This document shows positions 11,301 through 21,650 of a DNA stretch of 64,000 nt, one piece after another. Every line of letters starts with the position of its first letter. Positions within the stretch are counted from its first letter, which is position 1. The notes below the pieces were generated by a model. It searched no databases. It saw only the letters and a program-made list of their open reading frames with translations, and was not told the origin of the DNA. A program made the position numbers and the translations under genes. Source of the DNA: Thamnaconus septentrionalis. Taxonomy: Eukaryota > Chordata > Actinopteri > Tetraodontiformes > Monacanthidae. The stretch is taken from the NCBI GenBank assembly GCA_009823395.1, contig CM020513.1:14931001-14995000 (forward strand), in the 5' to 3' direction.

Positions 11301-12667
11301 TGGGGGCTCCTGATGAAAAAGCAAGTGGCCCCATGTCTCTAGGACAAAGTTGAAATTTCACCCCATAGACTTGCATTGAATTAGGGTTAACGATAAGGCT
11401 GAAACTAGGGTTAGGGTTACGCTTAAGGTTGAAATTAGGTTTTTGGGTTCCTCACATGCTAGAAGCCCCAAATTTGGTGTGGGTGCTTCTTGAGGGACCC
11501 TGATGACAAAGCAAGTGGCCCCTTGTATCTAGGACAAAGTTGACTTTTGACCCCCATAGACTTGTATGGCATTAGGGTTAGCTGAAATTAGGGTTAGGCT
11601 TTCAGGGTTCCTCAAGGGCTAGAATCCCCAAATTTGGCGTGGGTGCTTCTTGGGGGCTCCTGATGAAAAAGCAAGTGGCCCCATGTCTCTAGGACAAAGT
11701 TGAAATTTCATCCCATAGACTTGCATTGAATTAGGGTTAACGATAAGGCCGAAATTAGGGTTAGGGTTAGGGTTAGCTGAAATTAGGGTTAGGGTTTCAG
11801 GGTTCCTCAAGTACTAGAAGCCCCAAATTTGGCGTGGGTGCTTCTTGGGGGCTCCTGATGAAAAGGCAAGTGGCCCCATGTCTCTAGGACAAAGTTGAAA
11901 TTTCACCCCATAGACTTGCATTGAATTAGGGTTTAACAATAAGGCTGAAACTAGGGTTAGGGTTAGGGTTAGCTGAAATTAGGGTTAGGGTTTCAGGGTT
12001 CCTCAAGTACTAGAAGCCCCAAATTTGGCGTGGGTGCTTCTTGGGGGCTCCTGATGAAAAGGCAAGTGGCCCCATGTCTCTAGGACAAGTTGAAATTTCA
12101 CCCCATAGACTTGCATTGAATTAGGGTTAACGATTAGGCTGAAACTAGGGTTAGGGTTAGGGTTAGCTGAAATTAGGGTTAGGGTTTCAGGGTTCCTCAA
12201 GGACTAGAAGCCCCAAATTTGGCGTGGGCGCTTCTTGGGGGCTCCTGATTAAAAAGCAAGTGGCCCCATGTCTCTAGGACAAAGTTGAAATTTCACCCCA
12301 TAGACTTGCATTGAATTAGGGTTAACGATAAGGCTGAAACTAGGGTTAGGGTTAGGGTTAGGGTTTCAGGGTTCCTTAAGGACTAGAAGCCCTAAATTTG
12401 GCGTGGGTGCTTCTTGGGGGCTCCTGATGAAAAATCAAGTGGCCCCACGTATCTAGGACAAAGTTGACTTTTGACCCCCATAGACTTGTATGGCATTAGG
12501 GTTAGCGTTAAGGCTGAAATTAGGGTTAGGGTTAGGGTTCCTCTCATGCTAGAAGCCCCAAATTTGGCGTGGGCGCTTCTTTAGGGATCCCGATGACATA
12601 GCAAGTGGCCCCACGTCTCTAGGACAAAGTTGACTTTCGACCCTCATAGACTTGTATGGCATTAGGT
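8344..12667 (+). repeat. Tandem satellite with embedded telomere-type TTAGGG runs
   Basis: About two dozen tandem units occur with AGAAGCCCC/AGAATCCCC landmarks at, for example, 8512, 8703, 8871, 9065, 9811, 11621, 11816, 12207 and 12551; spacing is mostly 170-196 bp. A typical unit has GGGTTCCTCAAGGACT, then AGAAGCCCCAAATTTGGCGT, GGGGGCTCCTGATGA, AAGCAAGTGGCCCCATGTCT, ATAGACTTGCATTGAATTAG and then two clusters of (TTAGGG)2-4 separated by CTGAAATTA. Two subtypes exist: an edge type with GTTGACYTTTGACCC and an interior type with GTTGAAATTTCACCCC. Small frames within it are translations of the repeat, not genes. Confidence 0.97.
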
Positions 12668-12760
12668 TTAGCGGTCAAATTGTGGAATCTTTTTTTTCAG
12701 GTGGAATCGAAACCTAAGAAGCACCGCGGCGAATGTGGTGCCAAGTTCAGCGTCGTAGTT
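12668..12760 (-). repeat. Right inverted repeat bounding the satellite block
   Basis: Reverse-complement partner of 7885-7968: AGCGGTCAAATTG, then GGTGGAATCGAAACCTAAGA, GCACCGCGGCGAATGTGGTG and CCAAGTTCAGCGTC. It abuts the last satellite unit directly, whereas the left copy is separated from the array by about 375 bp that includes the hairpin. Confidence 0.85.
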
Positions 12761-13504
12761 TCCTGCCCAGTCCCATGTTCTGCAGAACACTGAGCAATTA
12801 CAAAGGCTGCTTGTTGTTACCCTACCAGGTACAGCTGATGCATGATTTTTTACCATGCTGAGCTTCACGTTCACTGCTTTACAGAACAGCTGAATGCAAC
12901 ATGTGTCAGACTTTCTATGTTTTTCCTAAATTGTCAGAAAATAACAAGGGGTGCAGGCATTGATTGACAGCCAATCAGGGTCGGTGTTGTTGCATTTAGT
13001 GCGTCCACCTCACAATCCCATAGTGTTCCATCTCACTTGTGCTAGTCTTCTGGGTGGCCATTTGGGGGCAGCATTTAGCAAAAAATAAAACAAAAACGGC
13101 AACAACATGCCATGTAATCAGTTATGTTTGCAAACGAATAATTTCAGATTTTATGTGATTTTCTTGTTTTATGTTCACTTTCAATAAAATAATGACACAT
13201 TTCATTAATTGTTTAATGAAATGTTTGACCGTCACCAAAATATCGTTCTCCACAGGCACAAATTTACTTTCAAACAATACTTCCAAACCGCTATGGACTC
13301 GTTTACTGCCACATTCATCTGTACATTTTGTCAGTGGGACAAAGGAAGGAAAAGCACATAAAAACTGAACCTGTCTGGTGCAAAAATTAAACACGTAAAA
13401 ACAAAATCATGAAATAAATGATAAGATATGTCATTAAATAATTTAAACTGAAAATAGTATGAAGACGTGATGAAAAACAGCTACAACGATCAGAAATTAA
13501 ATGA
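12761..13504. other. Spacer between the satellite block and the end of ldlrad3
   Basis: AT-rich sequence without a recognised gene. The open frame 13122-13394 (minus) has no known domain. It could be part of a longer ldlrad3 3' UTR if a distal polyadenylation site is used, but no strong minus-strand AATAAA was seen closer to the satellite. Confidence 0.4.
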
Positions 13505-13923
13505 AAACAAGTGACTACAGCAATTTATTGAAAATCAGAAAATGTCTTTTTTCACTTTTGAATACTTCAGTACAAAGAACGTATTGAATAATTTAAGTGA
13601 TAATACAACATACAGACAACGAGTTGAAACGGCACTACATGTAGCTGAATAGTAAAAGGCAATAGGTGGTACAATGAAAAGCCGCTGGGGGTGGAAGGAG
13701 CTGGCACTTCTTGCTGTGCTGAACCAGGTGTTCTGGCTCAGGAGTGAAATTCTCATCGCTAACGTGAGAGCAGCGCTCTTCCGTACTCAGTCTCGTACTT
13801 CCTCTTGACTTTGCTTCATCAGGTTTTGGACCCTGCTGGCCTCGTGTGGCAGTGCAGCCAGTTCCTTCGGTCCCGCTGGCTCTGCTGTCTGACTACAGTC
13901 TTTAAAAGTCTTCAAGAAAGCGA
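13505..13923 (-). other. ldlrad3: ldlrad3 3' UTR (proximal)
   Basis: Transcribed sequence following the TAG stop. The end near 13,505 is inferred from the AATAAA on the minus strand at 13,524-13,529 plus a typical 10-25 nt to cleavage. No coding potential was recognised in it. The true end needs transcript data. Confidence 0.55.
13524..13529 (-). terminator. ldlrad3: Polyadenylation signal AATAAA for ldlrad3
   Basis: A canonical hexamer on the minus strand (TTTATT on plus), about 395 nt after the stop codon. It is the first clear AATAAA downstream of the stop. Use of this site is inferred. Confidence 0.5.
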
Positions 13924-14128
13924 CTACAGATGGTCTGACTCATCTCTGGGGTCTGAGCTCAGCCGCGAGCCCGAGGCCAAAGTCCTGGGTGTGGATGGCG
14001 CGGAGCGATGTTGCGGCGGCTGGCTCAAAGGGTTCTGTGGTCCCTCATACTGAGGCAGCTCTCCGTCTGAAGGAAGCTCCCCGTCGGAGAGGTACGGAGG
14101 AGGAGGCAGATCAAACCAGGGAGGCCGA
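13924..14128 (-). CDS. ldlrad3: ldlrad3 last coding exon: PPxY-containing cytoplasmic tail
   Basis: The acceptor is TCCCAG|TCGG at 14,128 and the stop TAG is at 13,924-13,926. The first base completes a Ser codon begun by AG in the previous exon. The exon then reads RPPWFDLPPPPYLSD, 67 residues after the split codon, ending DESDHL. PPPPY is a PPxY motif, the ligand of WW domains in NEDD4-family ubiquitin ligases. It is followed by a perfect SDGELP duplication (14,053-14,070 and 14,071-14,088) and ELPQYEG, then a Ser/Pro/Arg-rich C-terminus that looks disordered. The block W-[FY]-DLPPPPY is the most conserved part of the family tail. The open frame extending to 14,253 beyond the acceptor is intron (CA repeat) and is not coding. 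Confidence 0.93.
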
Positions 14129-14215
14129 CTGGGAGGGAAAACAGAAATAAACAGATAAAAGGAGGAAACGACGCCAGGGCCAAAGAGTGTTACATAAGGA
14201 CTGTTAAGCACTCTC

Positions 14216-14256
<41 letters not shown>

Positions 14257-14879
14257 CACACACACACACACACACACAATAGCTCCAACACATTCAGCTT
14301 TTTTCTGACAAAATAGTACCACTACATAACACCTGTTTTATAAATTCCTCTACAAACCAACAGCTTTTACATCAACACTATGTAGTTTTTATAACCCGTA
14401 ATGTTGGTTTCTGAATAAATTTTCTGAGTAATTGACTTCTAGTGGGGTAAAAGAGAGCTCCTGCCACCGTATGACTACACACCTTTGGCTTTGGATGCAG
14501 TGAGAGAGCACTGGGACTCACTAGAGTCACATGGTCATGTTCTGGGCCAGTTGGATGAGCTGAGTAAATGGCTGTAAATCTCTCTTGAAGTCGACGAAGC
14601 ATCAGCAAGAACCATTTAATGATTTTTAAATCATATTAAAGCAGAAAAGCTACTGCTTAGATGCAGATTCATTCTGTGTACCAAAATTAATTATTTGCCG
14701 GCAAAGAGCCCACAAATAAACAAAGTTAGAGTCGATAGATCGCAGAATTACATTAAGTGGTACTGAGGCTAAATTGGATGAGAAATTTTTCTGCCGCCGC
14801 TATTTCTGAACCACTTAATGTTGCAAGAGATTGAATTACAGACGGAGACAAAAGAGTGATGAATGAGTCTCTCTTTCAC
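14129..14879 (-). other. ldlrad3: ldlrad3 intron 5
   Basis: A 751-bp intron with donor GTGAAAG and acceptor TCCCAG. It contains the CA/TG microsatellite at 14,216-14,278 and otherwise shows nothing recognisable. Confidence 0.9.
14216..14278. repeat. (CA)n microsatellite inside ldlrad3 intron 5
   Basis: About 60 bp of CA interrupted once by CTA. In the ldlrad3 transcript it reads (UG)n and lies about 90-150 nt upstream of the last exon's acceptor. Confidence 0.95.
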
Positions 14880-15303
14880 CTGGAGTCCTGAACAGCTTGT
14901 GAGTATGACGGCAGAGAGTCCACGGAGAGCCCCGAGGGGTACAGGGTGCCAGACAGCAGCTGCAGGGCCTGGGGATTGGGGCGGTACTGGCCCACTGCAG
15001 AGGGGGCGGAGCCTGGGGAGAGACCTGGACCTCCGGCGTGGACGTGTCCCTGGTCCAGGATGACCAGGCGGGACAGCAGCAGCGGCTGGTGGTGGTGGTG
15101 GTGGTGGTGCAGGCTTCCTCTGACGCCTCTGGGCAGCAGGACGCTGCGCTTCCTCTGGTGGTGGACCACCAGGGCCAGCAGCGCCACCACCAGGACGAAG
15201 ATGACGGCGCCGCCGATGACGGCGTAGGTGATGCTTGGGTAGGTGATGCTGGGGTAGTAGCGCAGGCGGTAGTCCAGCGTCACAAAGTCCTGCCCCGGCG
15301 CTT
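14880..15303 (-). CDS. ldlrad3: ldlrad3 exon: juxtamembrane, transmembrane and proximal tail
   Basis: The acceptor is CTCCACAG|AAGC at 15,303 and the donor is CCAG|GTGAAAG at 14,880. The 424-nt exon enters in phase 1 and leaves in phase 2. It encodes an extracellular linker (EAPGQDFVTLDYRLRYY), then PSITYPSITY, and a 20-residue hydrophobic span AVIGGAVIFVLVVALLALVV. The stop-transfer HHQRKR follows, then a tail with seven consecutive His (15,089-15,109), the conserved LLLSRLVILDQGH, a Gly/Pro/Ala-rich linker and LPSYSQAVQDS. Mammalian family members have a single PSITY before the membrane span. Here the 15-bp YPSIT unit is present twice (15,224-15,238 and 15,239-15,253). A 198-codon frame over the same DNA in another register is a shadow. 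Confidence 0.94.
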
Positions 15304-15339
15304 CTGTGGAGGAGAGGATGGGTTAGTGTTGTAGTGCTG

Positions 15340-15450
15340 GAGGTCGGTCTTGGTCTCCAGACCACTTTCAGGGGTCCCAGTCTCGTCTCGGACTCGGAGG
15401 CATTTTTACTGGGTCTTGTCTCGGACTCGGACTGAGCCGACTGAGAGTGA
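15340..15450. repeat. Interspersed repeat with GTCTCG/GGACTCGG motifs
   Basis: Alternating GTCTTGGTCTCC, CAGTCTCGTCTCGGACTCGG and CTTGTCTCGGACTCGGACTG resemble a common fish interspersed DNA repeat built on 'GGTCTCGGACTCGG'. The family name is unknown to me. It sits just outside the transmembrane exon's acceptor. Confidence 0.5.
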
Positions 15451-17216
15451 GACCCTGCCCCCTCATTCCTAGTTGATTTATTTTACAATTTTATGGAGCA
15501 AATTCATTTATTTTTTTTCAAAATAGTTGACAAAGCAGCAAAAGTTAAAGAACATGATTGCTTTGCTGAAAAGAAATGTTGCTGTTCGACTTAGAAGCAA
15601 ACTTGAATTCTTTTTGAACTGCGTTGTGAACTTGGCTGAAGATGAAGGGAGGTAACAGCTCCGCAAAACTTCCAGATGAAGGACTAAACAAATGGAACAC
15701 GGTGCAGCGCATAACGGCTACATTTCAGCCCCGTAGTTCAAAGCGCTTATTGTGAAGGAAGTAAAAGAACAGAGAGGCTGAATAATTCTTTGTGAGGAAA
15801 AAACGGCTTACAGCACTTTCAGATAAAACGAGACATGAGAGAAGAGCAGCGGCAGGAGCAGATACGCACGTCTGAAAATCCCTCTTGAGGCAGGAAACCC
15901 CACGTTTACGAGGAGATTCGTGGAAAAAACCGAGCAGCCCTGAATGTTGGTTCGAGTTCTGCTGCGATACCAGAGGGTGGCGGAGCTTATTAGTTAAGAA
16001 GGAGTGAGGCTGGCGGAGGGGGCACTTAAAAATATTACGCCGACTGATTCTTAAGCGTGAGCATTTCAATCAGCCGCTCATGTAAATGGAGTTTCTGGTG
16101 CTGCCTGGCACAGGGTGGGGTGGTGGTGCTGGTGGTGCTGGTGGGGGGGAGGAGGGGTATTTATCACACCGCTGCAGTAGAAGCGCGCTAATGAGAAATG
16201 AGCAACATAAAAGAATTTTGCAGCCGCCGCCTCAGTTGAATTTACACTCGCGCCTCGGGGAGCCGCGGACATTAAACCTCAGCAGGCCTCTGGAGTTTTT
16301 CAAAAGACTCAGCAGAGTATTTCTGTTGCTGTTTTCTTTTGTTGCCTGTCTCTCTATGTGGTTGCTTAACGGTCTTCGCTTATTGCCTTCTAAAATGTGC
16401 TCTAATGGAATTGTGTTGCAGACAGTTGAGCGCCTCGATCATGACAAAAATCCTCCCAACCATGAGGGGAAAACCCATGTGGAGGTTTTCTGGAAGCGCT
16501 CCAGGCTCGCTGACTTATGGCTTTTGGGTGCGTTCGGCAGAGGTCGGAGGTCATTGCCCTGCTGCAATTCCCCAAAGAAGCAAACCAGACTCAGATCAAC
16601 ACAGCACAAGATTGTCCAAGTAAGAAATGATTTAAGTGATGAGAGAAATTCCCCTGCGCTCCGGCTCCAGTCTTGTATATTTAACTCGGCTTATGAGTCA
16701 CAATGTCTTGGCAGCGCGGTAAAAGATTGTAGTACAAAACAAGGGAAACATAAATTAGACCTAAAAAAATAAAATGGAATGCAATTTAATTACCATCAAA
16801 ATAACTTATATCTGATATGATCTTGAATTAAACAGCTGTTTTATTTTTCTTTCATAATTCTCTGAAAAGCAAGAAATATGCCGCGTGGTTTTTTGTTTGT
16901 TGAGTTATTTTTTTTCCTTTGGCTTCTCAAGAACGTCATCCTGTGACGTGTTTCCCTCTGAGTCTTTTCCATGTATCCTATTGCGTTCACATTCCCTGCT
17001 CTGACAGCCACCTTTGAAATCAAGCAAACACCTGGAGAATATCAGGAAGCAGTGAGACTATTACAGCCAGGCTGCCCTTGTGAATAAAACAATGATAACA
17101 AATAGCATTTTGCTTTTGTTTCTGTTTTCTTTTTTCCGTTCCGACCCCAGGAAAATCTCCAGCATGTTTCTGTTTGTCTAACTCGGAGGGCCTGTAGGTG
17201 TCCAATCAGCTGCGCG

Positions 17217-17220
<4 letters not shown>

Positions 17221-17260
<40 letters not shown>
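17221..17260. repeat. (TG)20 microsatellite
   Basis: Forty bp of uninterrupted TG in intron 4. A short (CAA)n run follows at about 17,265-17,278. Confidence 0.97.
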
Positions 17261-17262
<2 letters not shown>

Positions 17263-20200
17263 TAACAACAACAACAACCAGTCTGGCATGAAGCCAATTT
17301 ACTGTACGTACTAGTGCGCACTCAGGGGGCCCCACTTCTTAATTAAATCTAATCTAATTCAGAAGCTCCACCCGCCCGCCGCCCCAACCGGGCACCAGCC
17401 AACAAAACAAGCGCCCCCCTACCCTGCCCATGTGATTTAAAATTGGCCGGTCCCTTTACTCTTTCAATTTCCAACGAGCGGAGAAACAACCGACACAAAG
17501 AAGAATCATCTCTATAATTAGGAAGCAAAAAAGAGGAGGGCCGGCCGGAATGAAGAGACCCCAACACTCCCCGCCCCCACCCCCACACCGCCTTTTTTAA
17601 CCTACCAGGTTTCCGTGCAGTCTCTCGGGAGTGATGAGAAACATGCACAAAAGAGCTGTAACGCTAACAATGGGAGCCTATCCCCATTAGAGTGAAAGGC
17701 TGCTTCAAATCACACAGCCGATGAACAGAGAGAGTGAAGAAGAAAGAAAGAGGAACATGCCTGAGGAGAAACGGTCCGGCCCGAGCTTGTGGCCCGGCTG
17801 GCCTGCCTGGTCCTGATTCACAGTTTCAGTTAGAGAGCTGCAGTCCAGGCACAAAGACATGAGGGGATTTTTTTTTTTGGTGGACTGACAATTATTACTC
17901 TGATTAAAGACAGGAATCCTCTCCGTGCTTCACAGAGGCTCTTTGATTTGCAGCAATCGTAATGTTTGATTTTTTTTCCCCCCCTGCAAACCATTTTTTT
18001 TTGGCTTCAGCCAGCGAGATGTTATCCATACGAAGAGTCTTTTTAAGCATCAGTTATTTGTAGCTGAGCCAAAACTGGATGATGTATTTTTCGACGAATC
18101 AAAGGGAACAGCGGAGCGCACTCACAGTTCTGCAACTTTGCAATTTTGCAGTAAAATATGACATAAGTCAACATTATCATCGATATTAGAGGGAATTTTA
18201 AGCAGGATCTATGTTATGCCACTTTACCCAACTCTCTAAATCACGCCATGTAACAGAAGACCGGGCACCATGTTCTCTATCATCCTGCTGTTCACTTTGT
18301 CTGAAGTCATTAAAGATGAAGCCGGGCTTTAACTGACAAATGGACCTTCAGCTTTCAAGTTTCAACATTTCACTGACGAGTCTCACTTTGATGTTCAACT
18401 TGATAGCACCGTGTTCTGTTCCTACAAAGCGACTCTGCAGCTCTGCTCTCAAACTGGCGACTCTGCCACTGCCTCTGTACAATATCCAGGAACATATGAA
18501 GCTTTCACATGCTGAGCCTTGGCGAGGGTCATTCAACTCGGCCACTGTAATTACTTCAGGAGCCCCCACTCCCCCAGTCGCCTCTCTGCCACTGCTGCTT
18601 TGCCCTTTGGTTTGCCCTCATGTTGCCCTAGTTGCTGCTAATTCACAGTAGCGGCGATGACGTGTGCCTCGCATTCAAGATAAACAAGGACACTCGACTG
18701 GATTGTGATGCACTTTAGCAAAGAAGGACCAAACACCCCCCCCCCACCTCCGTCTTCCTCTGAGCTCTTTTGTTTCATTCCTTCCCGTTGCCTTTCTGTC
18801 TCCTTTACCATTTCATCACCTGCTGCCTGAGTTCATCTTGTTACCGCGGCAGGTGAGGAGAGAATTAAATGGACATGTTGAGGTCAGGGGCAGCAGAGGA
18901 GTGTGCAGTGATAGAGTGACGCTAACAAGGCAAGGGCTGACAGGCTGGATTGTGTCATAAGAACTACCATGTTCACTGATTTCATTTTCACACCAAGCAC
19001 AGGAAATATGACCTCGCTCACTTTATGTAATTTTCCTTTTTTGTTCCATCTCTTCTAAAATGGTTTCAGAAACCTAGTCAGATTATAATTTCCGTCTTTT
19101 AACGAAAAAAAAAAAAAAATCAGTGAAGAATCATTTCATGAAAAAAATATTTAAAAAGTATCTGAGTTTTATGAGATCAGATATACATGATGCAATGTAA
19201 ATGTATTAAGTTTAAAGTCAAAATAAAATGACCAATTTTTTGAGTAAATATGACTACTATCAGATGTAACGGAAAGTGGAGGCACCAGAGAAATTTGGAC
19301 TGAATTCTTTTGGCATTTTGAAGCCTGAGGCAATTAGTGCAAAATGTCGAGCTGAACTGCCTTCTGTGGCGACATCTTCCAGATATTGCATCAACCGGTG
19401 GATGGGGATGAATGAGTTTCATCATGACATTATGAAACAGATGGCAAAGCAATATATCATTCTAAAAAGTGCATATCTGAGCAAACAACAGCTTTCCTAT
19501 AAGGAGCAACTTCATTACTTTAAGTAAGTTAGTGTCAGGTGAGTCAGGAGCCTTGAATAAATCCAAAAAGCAGATATTTTGAAAGTCTGCCAAAAAAGGG
19601 GAGAATGCAATTAAGTGCGTTTAAGGTAGATGGAGTGGATAAACTGTGCTGGTCTGGCATTTCTCACGGAGTTCCTCCAATGTGCTGCATAAGATCAAGA
19701 GTGCTTCTAATTTAATGGGCTGCATTACAGGAAAACAGATCTGATGCACCTTATGTACAGGATATGTTCTGATCTGATTTTACTATTTAGCATCGCATAG
19801 CAGATATAAACAATTGCATCACGTCTGAATTACCAATAGCAGCGCTCTGACAATGCAATAACTCCAAACTAAATTAAAAGCACCAATCCACTGTGAGGTG
19901 CAGCAGAGTGCAGGTAAATACTACCGCAAATAAATTAGCCCATTAAAAAGAAACTATATAGCAGCAAATGAAGCATCTAACTACAGTGTGTTACTGCAGA
20001 ATAGGCCATTGAGCGAGCGGCGATTAAAACTGGGCTCTTTTATCCTCCTTCAATAATACAGTGCAGGAGAAGCTCGGTTGCCAAAGCACTTTTTTTTTTT
20101 TTCCCCTCTAAAGTAACTAAAAACAGGGAGGAATCCTTCATCCCAAGATGGGAAAAATGAAAAAAAGATAAGCAGCTAATCAAAGGCTCCACAGATCTTA

Positions 20201-21569
20201 ATTGCCACACTTAAAATGCCGGAGACTAAAGGGGACGGCGTTACATCCCTCCCTTTGGCTCATTCCTGTGGGGAAAGATGAGGCGGGAAGCACTTTCCTC
20301 AGTGCACCCAGGACTCATTCCACATTCACAAAGTGTCATCAGCATCTGAATCATTGCCGGCCTTTTACAGCATTCGAGGTTTCGCTGCAACATTATCGAG
20401 TGCAGCTGTCCTCTGAAGCTAAAGGCCGACCGCAGCGGTGCTTCCCCTTTATTGCAGAGTGGCGCTGGCTCGCTACTGATTACAGGTGTGGACTCCGTGA
20501 CTCATTTAGCAGCTCTGTTACAGCCACAGTGACATAATGAGGTGATGAAGACAGTGACGGACCGAGGAAGCTCATAACTCGACAAATCAAGTCCACAGCA
20601 AGGCCCAAGGAGAGAGAAAAGCAAGGGGAGGAGGAAACCACTAGAGGGCAGACGATTCTTATGTTTCCTTCACAGAGCTGCATAGCCTCGCTTATCCATT
20701 GTTTAGAGTGGGCGTTTAAAGCAGGGAGAGGGCGCACGATGGATACACAAACTCGTCGTCTTGACAGCAAACACAAAAATTTGATTTAACACGTTAACAA
20801 GTCTGTAAAAGAAAGAAAGACAGAAAGGAAAAGCCAGTGAAGAGATGAGTTGGTGGGTGGAAAACAAACTCATAACAGTCAATCTTGCAGTTGCGACTGC
20901 GATAAAAAATGGCTGAGACAAAACACTGACACATTTTAGGTTGTATTTCTATCTATCTGCAAGGTATGAAAGGTGAGCTTACTAATGCAGCTTATTTATA
21001 TACAAGATACGTTGTTTAAAAAAATGTATTTTTCCCAAAAGTACTTTTTTATTTATCAGAGTCTCTAAAATGTTGTGATAGAAGCATAGCCAAAGCCTCC
21101 ACATATTAATTCATCACTAAACCCAGTTCCTATTGCAAATAATAATTCCAGAGTCTGTTCCTGTTAATGACAAGATCCTGTGATTCAGAGATTAGGTGAT
21201 TTTTTCGTTCAGACATCGGGAGATATGGTTTCAGTTGTGTTTCATACCACAGCACCACCTCCCACAATTTTAAATTCTCTTGACACATAGGATTTACTTA
21301 CAAATGACACATTTCCACCCAGGCTCCACTGATAAATTGCTCTTTCCCTCTTGACTCAAAGCTATAGTTTGTTTTTATCGCAGGTTCAGTGTTTTAAATT
21401 AAAGAGCTCTGGGTCTTTCATTAGGCTGCTGATCGACCAACTGAATAAATGATGAATGGAATACTTTTATCTCCCCGGTCGGCCAAAGAGTCTTGAGACG
21501 GCTGTAACGCAACAGTTAGGATTATTACATTTTAATCATAGTATATTATTGCAAATTGACTTTACCACA

Positions 21570-21642
21570 GTGGAAAGCGCTTCGGGACGCCTTCGGAAGT
21601 GATTCAGCACTTTACAAATAAAAGTTGACTGATTGATTAATG
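21570..21642 (+). mobile_element. LINE 3' tail remnant
   Basis: GTGGAAAGCGCTTCGGGACG, then a passage ending TACAAATAAAAGTTGACTGA and a short GATTGATT repeat, matches the pattern of fish LINE (L2/CR1-type) 3' ends, which close with 'AAGCGCTTTG...ATAAATAAAA' plus a short tandem repeat. Only the tail is visible. It is plus strand, abutting the hAT MITE. Confidence 0.5.
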
Positions 21643-21650
21643 TGTTATCT
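21643..21650. repeat. 8-bp target-site duplication, left (TGTTATCT)
   Basis: TGTTATCT directly precedes the MITE's terminal TAGGGCTG and recurs directly after its other end at 22,076-22,083. Eight bp is the diagnostic target duplication length for hAT transposition. Confidence 0.93.

Noticed and set aside
8862..12200. A family of ~63-codon minus-strand frames beginning MRNPETLTLISANPNPNP
   Set aside because: They are direct translations of the satellite monomer and its TTAGGG runs; NPNPN is the frame of the telomere motif. No evidence of a gene.
8344..12667. Regularly spaced repeats suggesting a CRISPR array
   Set aside because: Units are contiguous with no unique spacers, the genome is vertebrate and the unit length is about 170-196 bp, so this is a tandem satellite.
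14769..15365. 198-codon minus-strand frame overlapping the transmembrane exon
   Set aside because: It is out of register with the real exon; the correct frame, fixed by splice phases and the PSITY/transmembrane match, is the 14,880-15,303 exon.
16086..16772. 228-codon plus-strand frame
   Set aside because: It begins in a G-rich simple stretch, has no domain or splice logic, and looks like intron DNA with a chance open frame.
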